Shown: in pieces, positions 59,482 through 64,000 of the stretch | How positions within the stretch are numbered: the stretch's first letter is position 1 | Layout: the number at the start of each line of letters is the position of its first letter | Assembly: GCF_042685645.1 (NCBI RefSeq) | Contig: NZ_JBHUNX010000001.1 | Location: 1,302,001 to 1,366,000, forward strand | Direction: 5' to 3' | Length of the DNA stretch: 64,000 bases | Origin: Salininema proteolyticum | GTDB lineage: Bacteria > Actinomycetota > Actinomycetes > Mycobacteriales > Micromonosporaceae | Notes under the pieces: model-generated | Seen by the model: the letters and a program-made list of their open reading frames with translations, nothing else | Database searches by the model: none | What the model was told of the DNA's origin: nothing | Program-made: the position numbers and the translations under genes

Positions 59482-59623
59482 GAGACCATCATCGATTCCG
59501 GGACTCGGGTTTTTCGAGTGTATGCCCCGTATGCCACGGCCCCGTCCCCGGGTCCGACCCGGTGTAACGCCAGCTGGCGTCCTTCGTGGAACGCCGCGTG
59601 TCGCCTATCCGACCGCGAAGGGA

Positions 59624-60523
59624 TTACGCGCGGTACCTGTCGATGACCGCTCCGAGTCCGTCCATATGGCGCTTGAGGCCGTACTCGAACATATCGTCCA
59701 GGCTCCCCGGGTGCTCCACCCGCGAGAGGCGCGGATGGCTGTCGGGCTGAAGGACCTCCTCGAAGTCGGCCCCGCGCTCCTCCCACCACTCCCTCAGGCT
59801 CTGCTCGCCGGAGTTCTCCTCGTCGGCGTGCGCCATGCCCAGCCCCAGCACGAAGGCGGACAGGAGGAGCATCTCCTTGACGGCGACGTCGTCGGGGACG
59901 CCCATGCCGTCGAACGCGCTGAGCCCCCACTCCGTGTGGGCGATCGCGTTGGGGACCAAGGCCGGGCGGGTGAGGGAGACGGTCCGGGCGAGCCAGGGGT
60001 GGCGGCGGTACATCTCCCATTCCAGGCGGCACATTGCCTCCAACCGGGGTCGCCAGCCCTCCGGACTGCGCTCCGGCAGGGCCTCCCGGAAGGCCTCGTC
60101 GGCCATCTGCCGGATCAGGTGGTCCTTGCCGTCGACATGGTGGTATAGCGACATGACGCTCACACCCAGATGCGCCGCGACACGGCGCATGGAGACGGCG
60201 TCCAGGCCCTCGGCGTCGGCGATGTCCAACCCCGCCCGGACGATCTGATCCCTGCCCAGCGGCTCCGGTGAAGCCGGCGCAGGCGCGTCGGCCGGACTCG
60301 TCCCGTCCCGCACCACCGTCCCCACCCCGTGAACCGGCTCGACCAGTCCGCGCCGCTGCAGATCCGCCAGCACCCTGGTGGCCGTCGCGATGGCCACGCC
60401 GAAATCGCGCGCTATCGCCCGCGCGGAGGGCACCTTCTCCCCGACGCCTATGCGCCCCGCGTCGATGTCGAGGGCGATCTCGTCGGCGATGGCGCGATAT
60501 CCGGCGGAAGGGTGGTCGCTCAT
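59624..60523 (-). CDS. GntR-TetR double-domain transcriptional regulator
   Basis: A 299-residue regulator with two DNA-binding domains. Residues 1-70 are a GntR winged helix (RAIADEIALDIDAGRIGVGE, AIARDFGVAIATATRVLADL). Residues 95-145 are a TetR helix-turn-helix (AEGLDAVSMRRVAAHLGVSV, MSLYHHVDGKDHL). A TetR-type ligand-binding domain fills the rest. This combination is seen in actinobacteria. The ATG at 60523 faces a repeat-rich operator shared with the divergent C45 gene, which it probably controls. Confidence 0.85.
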   Translation of the reverse strand: MSDHPSAGYRAIADEIALDIDAGRIGVGEKVPSARAIARDFGVAIATATRVLADLQRRGLVEPVHGVGTVVRDGTSPADAPAPASPEPLGRDQIVRAGLDIADAEGLDAVSMRRVAAHLGVSVMSLYHHVDGKDHLIRQMADEAFREALPERSPEGWRPRLEAMCRLEWEMYRRHPWLARTVSLTRPALVPNAIAHTEWGLSAFDGMGVPDDVAVKEMLLLSAFVLGLGMAHADEENSGEQSLREWWEERGADFEEVLQPDSHPRLSRVEHPGSLDDMFEYGLKRHMDGLGAVIDRYRA

Positions 60524-60530
60524 GCCCCGA

Positions 60531-60638
60531 GTGTACTACCTAGCTGTGGTGTACTACCCGTCCTTCGGGGTGTACTGCCCGGCGTTATCGCCACGGCCCC
60601 TTGTTATAACGCTCCTGACGAAGGGCCGTAGTACGGCC
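60531..60638. promoter_or_regulatory. Operator region with GTGTACTAC repeats and a GTAC palindrome
   Basis: GTGTACTAC occurs at 60531 and 60549 and as GTGTACTGC at 60570. Further towards the C45 gene a perfect 7-1-7 palindrome GGCCGTAGTACGGCC (60624-60638) is followed by another AGTACGGCC. The shared GTAC core and the position between the two divergent starts suggest binding sites of the GntR-TetR regulator. Confidence 0.55.
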
Positions 60639-60690
60639 AGTACGGCCTTGTAGTAGTACGCATACGATGTACGAAACGAAAGGGGAACCC

Positions 60691-61848
60691 ATGAACATCG
60701 AACGACGCCCGCTCGTCGGCGGCGGATCCTTCCAGACGGTCGACCACCTCACCGTCTCGGGAAGCCAGAGAGAGATCGGGGGCGCGCTCGCCGCGGTGGC
60801 CGCCGAGATCTACGGATGGAAACCGGTGCCGACCGCCGACCGCGACGTCAGCCGGGCCCGCCGCGCCTGGTTCCAGCGCCACTGGCCGCAGCATTACGAG
60901 CGTATGGCCGGCATCGCCGACCACGTCGGAGCCGACCTGGAGGCCGACGCCGTCCACCTCGACGGCATCGGCGGCATACCCGTCGGATCGGCCTGCTCCG
61001 CGCTGTGGATGCCCCCGGCCTCCACCGCCGGCGGCCACGGCCTCATCGGACGCAACTACGACTTCTTCACCTACACCGCCACCGAACTGTTCTCGCAGAT
61101 GTCCGGCGAAAAGGTCGACGCCCCCGACGGCGAGGCCCCTCTCGCCTCCCGCCCTGCGGTCGTCACCTGCCTGCCCGACGAGGGTTACGCGAGCACCTTC
61201 ATCACCATGAACGACCTCAGCGGCTGTATGGACGGCATCAACGAACACGGCCTGGCCGTGACCCTCCTGATCGCCGACGCGGAGAACGTCCCCGCGCCGG
61301 ACGAGTCGGCCGGGCCGCAGGTGGGCGTGGACTCCCTCCAGGCTCCCCGCTACCTCCTCGACACCTGCAGGAACGTCGACGAGGCGAAGCAGGCGCTGCT
61401 GGGCGCGAAGTACTACGACTACGGGAGCGCCATACACTATCTGATCGCCGACGCCTCCGGAGAGGCCTTCGTGTGGGAGCGCGGTTCGGTGGGCGACGAG
61501 CACATCGTCCGCGCCGAGGGGGCCATGTGCGTGACCAACTACCTCCTGCACCGCCACCCGCTCGGAAGCGACCTGCCCGAGGACAACGAGGAGACTCTGC
61601 GGGCCTACGAGCGCTCGGAGAGGCTCCAGACGCGTTTCGAGGAGAAGGCCGTGACCGGGGAGCGGATCCGCGAGATGCTCGACGATGTGCGCTTCAACGC
61701 CGGGAACGCCGGCGCCTACCCGACGCGGACCCTGTGGCGCACCGTCTTCGACACCGCGGAGCGCACCCTCTCGACTCACTTCTACAAGTGGGACGACGAG
61801 GCCGGGCAGCCGGTCCACAGCGAGGAGTTCACCTTCAAGGCCGGTTAA
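60691..61848 (+). CDS. C45-family autoproteolytic acyltransferase/hydrolase (Ntn-hydrolase)
   Basis: A 385-residue Ntn-hydrolase of the acyl-CoA:6-APA acyltransferase-like C45 group. The expected self-cleavage site precedes Cys102 in PVGSACSALWMP, which then acts as the N-terminal nucleophile. Other typical parts are HGLIGRNYDFF and SGCMDGINEHGLAVTLLIAD. The natural substrate is an amide or acyl-amino compound not identifiable here. The ATG at 60691 follows AAAGGGGA and is preferred to an in-frame ATG at 60667. It is divergent from the GntR-TetR regulator. Confidence 0.82.
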   Translation: MNIERRPLVGGGSFQTVDHLTVSGSQREIGGALAAVAAEIYGWKPVPTADRDVSRARRAWFQRHWPQHYERMAGIADHVGADLEADAVHLDGIGGIPVGSACSALWMPPASTAGGHGLIGRNYDFFTYTATELFSQMSGEKVDAPDGEAPLASRPAVVTCLPDEGYASTFITMNDLSGCMDGINEHGLAVTLLIADAENVPAPDESAGPQVGVDSLQAPRYLLDTCRNVDEAKQALLGAKYYDYGSAIHYLIADASGEAFVWERGSVGDEHIVRAEGAMCVTNYLLHRHPLGSDLPEDNEETLRAYERSERLQTRFEEKAVTGERIREMLDDVRFNAGNAGAYPTRTLWRTVFDTAERTLSTHFYKWDDEAGQPVHSEEFTFKAG

Positions 61849-61896
61849 GCGCCCGACCGACTCAGACCCGCCCCGGGAAAGGAAACCACCCCGATA

Positions 61897-61927
61897 CGGC
61901 GGCCCGCGGACCAGCCGCGGGCCGCCG
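61897..61927. terminator. Bidirectional hairpin between the C45 gene and hrpB
   Basis: A perfect 13-bp stem (61897-61909 with 61915-61927) and 5-nt loop lie between two convergent genes, ending 4 bp before the hrpB stop. Confidence 0.75.
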
Positions 61928-61930
61928 CCC

Positions 61931-64000
61931 TCACTTCAATCGCCTCTTCGTCTTCGCCGTGGCCTCCATCGAGTACGGGTCCTCCGGCCACGGGTGCTTC
62001 GGATAGCGGCCCCGCATCTCCTTGCGCACCTCCTTATACGGCCCCTCCCAGAACGACGTCAGATCCGACGTGACCGCCAAGGGCCTTCCCGCCGGACTCA
62101 ACAGGTGCAGCGTCACCGCCACGCCCGAAACCCGCGGAGTCTCGGTGGCGCCGAACATCTCCTGCAGCTTGACCGCCAGGACTGGGGCCTCGCCCCCGTA
62201 GTCCAGGCGGGCCTTCCGCCCGCTCGGGATGCCCAGCGCCTCGGGTGCCGCCTCGTCGATAGACACCTGCCAGGGCAGTAGATTCCGCAGCGCCTGCCCC
62301 ATCGGGATCCTCGCGACGTCCTTCCGCGACCGGGCCCGGGACCACCACGGCTCCAGCCAGTCGGTCGAGGACAGGAGATCCTCATCGGACACGCCCGGCC
62401 ACGGATCACCGACGACCCTGTGGCAGAAGGCCATCCGCTCCCTCAACCGTTCGGCGTCCTCGGTCCACGTGAGCATGCCCAACCCCTCGATCCGCAGGCC
62501 CTCGGCCAGCGCGGCGCCCACCTCGCCGGGATCGACCTCCCGCAACGGCTTGGACTCCACCTCGATCGCACCGAGACGGCGCACCCGGCGCGCGGCCACG
62601 GTTCCGCGCTCGCGGTCCCACTCGACGCGGTCTTCCACCACGTCGCCGACCAGCTCGCAGGCCAGCTCCCCATCGATCGGCACGGCCGCGCGGATGCGGG
62701 CGGCGGCTTGCCCTCTCGAACGGTCGGCGTCGGCGATCGCGAGCCACTCGCACCCCGACAGCGACGACCCCTGCGAGGCAACGGCGCCGGTGCCCGCGAC
62801 GGTCCGCCACTGGCCACCCTGTCTCCGCGCCACCCTCTCCGGGAACGCCAGGGCGACGACCGTCGCGGCCGTCTCGTCGTCCCCGGTGCGGACGTCGTTG
62901 CGTTCGACGGCGCGCTCCAGCCTCCGCACCTCCGCCTGCCACTGCCGGTCCTTCTGCGCGCGCAGGCGCCTCCACTCGGCGAGGAGATCGTCGCCGCGTC
63001 CGCGCCGGTCCAGGTTCAGCAGCGCCGCGACTTCTGCCGCGCCGGCACTGCCGACCCGCTCGGCCCCGTCCAGCAGGGCCCGGGCCAGACGCGGGTGGAC
63101 GCCGGCCTTGGCCAGCGCGCGGCCCCGTGCGGTCGCCCCGCCGTCGGCGTTCACGGCTCCCAGCGAGGAGAGCACCTCGCCGGCAGCGGTCAGTGCGCCC
63201 GGCGAAGGACGCGATGGCAGGGAGAGCTCGTCGACGGGGGTGCCCCAGCACGCCGCCTGCAGCGCGAAGGACGTCAGGTCGGAGGTGTCGATGTCCGGCA
63301 GGGGATGCGCGGGGCGGCGCGGGTGCTCGGCCTCTCCCCAACAGCGCCACACCGACCCCGCGGCCTCTCGGCCCGCTCGTCCGGCGCGCTGGTCGGTCGA
63401 GGACCGCGGCGCCGGGACGGTCGTCAGGCCCGGCAGTCCGCGCGCGTGGTCGATGACCGGTCGCCGGGAGAGGCCCGCGTCCACCACGATGCGCACGCCC
63501 GGAACGGTCAGGCTGGATTCCGCGATATCGGTCGACAGCACGACTCTGCGGCGCCCGCCGGGGCTGAGCGCGGCGTCCTGGGCCGACCCGGACACCGATC
63601 CGTGCAATTGATATATCTCGGCTCCGATATGGTCCAGTCGCTCCGCGACCCGGCGGATCTCGCCCGCGCCGGGAAGGAAGCAGAGCAGGTCGCCCTCGTC
63701 CTCGTCCAGCGCCCGGGTAACGGTGTGCGCGACATGGTCGAGGAAGCGGTTGTCCACGCGCAGACCGTCGGGCGGGGCGATGCGCTCGCGCGGCGGGGCC
63801 CAGTGCATGGCGACGGGGTGCTCCATCGGGTGGGACTCGACGGTCGGGGCGCCGCCGAGCAGGTCGTTCCACAGTGCCACGTCCACCGTCGCGGAGGCGG
63901 CCACAAGACTCAGGTCCGGCCGCAGGACCGCGCGCGTCTCCAGGAGGAAGGCCAGGGCCGTGTCCATTTCCAGGTGGCGCTCGTGGCATTCGTCGAGGAC
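61931..64000 (-). CDS. hrpB: ATP-dependent helicase HrpB, C-terminal part (5' end outside the window)
   Basis: About 690 codons of a DExH-box helicase. The window edge starts inside the Walker B motif, VLDECHERHLE, before MDTALAFLLETRAVL. Motif III SATV lies in LVAASATVDV, then the second RecA domain with VVLSTDIAESSLTVPGVRIV and the arginine finger motif QRAGRAGREAAG. The helicase-associated and HrpB C-terminal domains follow, with WLEPWWSR and the end EATAKTKRRLK. The biological role of HrpB is poorly defined. The P-loop and start codon lie beyond base 64000. Confidence 0.93.
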   Translation of the reverse strand, partial: VLDECHERHLEMDTALAFLLETRAVLRPDLSLVAASATVDVALWNDLLGGAPTVESHPMEHPVAMHWAPPRERIAPPDGLRVDNRFLDHVAHTVTRALDEDEGDLLCFLPGAGEIRRVAERLDHIGAEIYQLHGSVSGSAQDAALSPGGRRRVVLSTDIAESSLTVPGVRIVVDAGLSRRPVIDHARGLPGLTTVPAPRSSTDQRAGRAGREAAGSVWRCWGEAEHPRRPAHPLPDIDTSDLTSFALQAACWGTPVDELSLPSRPSPGALTAAGEVLSSLGAVNADGGATARGRALAKAGVHPRLARALLDGAERVGSAGAAEVAALLNLDRRGRGDDLLAEWRRLRAQKDRQWQAEVRRLERAVERNDVRTGDDETAATVVALAFPERVARRQGGQWRTVAGTGAVASQGSSLSGCEWLAIADADRSRGQAAARIRAAVPIDGELACELVGDVVEDRVEWDRERGTVAARRVRRLGAIEVESKPLREVDPGEVGAALAEGLRIEGLGMLTWTEDAERLRERMAFCHRVVGDPWPGVSDEDLLSSTDWLEPWWSRARSRKDVARIPMGQALRNLLPWQVSIDEAAPEALGIPSGRKARLDYGGEAPVLAVKLQEMFGATETPRVSGVAVTLHLLSPAGRPLAVTSDLTSFWEGPYKEVRKEMRGRYPKHPWPEDPYSMEATAKTKRRLK

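Overview
The window is high-GC DNA with actinobacterial (Actinomycetota) gene order and style: ruvA-ruvB-yajC-secD-secF beside a bifunctional rel gene, frequent GTG/TTG starts behind GGAGG-type ribosome sites, 4-8 bp translational overlaps, an EspC-like type VII secretion pair, a mycothiol-type DinB protein, an LppU-like Pro/Gln-rich membrane protein, and an ARG box that closely resembles the mycobacterial one. The genus cannot be named from the sequence alone.

Layout. 1-12.9 kb: recombination and secretion genes (ruvA end, ruvB, yajC, secD, secF), two small paralogous amphipathic proteins where many relatives carry apt, then rel, an anchored FKBP, a glyoxalase-II-like hydrolase and hisS. 13-21.8 kb: glutamate synthase (gltB-gltD, with a possible GlnR site), pyruvate kinase and tesB. 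21.8-34.8 kb: an accessory region with lower GC and many unknown or broken genes. It holds an EspC-like pair, an Rpn-like nuclease, a SARP regulator remnant with 48-bp tandem repeats, ohrR-ohr, a Rep-like HTH gene that has lost its 3' end, an HD hydrolase with an XRE/TPR regulator, and a compact divergent operon. That operon encodes a 48-residue cationic peptide next to a PIMT-type methyltransferase, which is a candidate aspartimide-forming (imiditide-like) RiPP system. 35-42.6 kb: aidB-like acyl-CoA dehydrogenase, a LuxR-type two-component system, a DUF998 protein overlapping a voltage-gated channel, and small enzymes.

42.6-47.5 kb: a three-gene exopolysaccharide operon. A processive GT2 synthase is followed by a small one-pass membrane protein and a 955-residue protein that joins an acyltransferase-3 domain, an SGNH domain and a secreted GH16 glucanase domain. 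This looks like synthesis, acylation and trimming of one glucan. 47.8-56.3 kb: the arginine operon argCJBDFRGH, with a well-formed promoter and ARG box before argC. argB, the argD 5' end and argG each carry one extra C in a poly-C run, and argG also has degraded active-site motifs. 56.3-64 kb: a DUF2332-like protein paired with an alpha/beta-hydrolase-like membrane protein, another hydrolase, a double-HTH GntR/TetR regulator divergent from a C45 Ntn-hydrolase across a repeat-rich operator, and the end of hrpB at the window edge.

No rRNA, tRNA, CRISPR array or intact insertion sequence was recognised.
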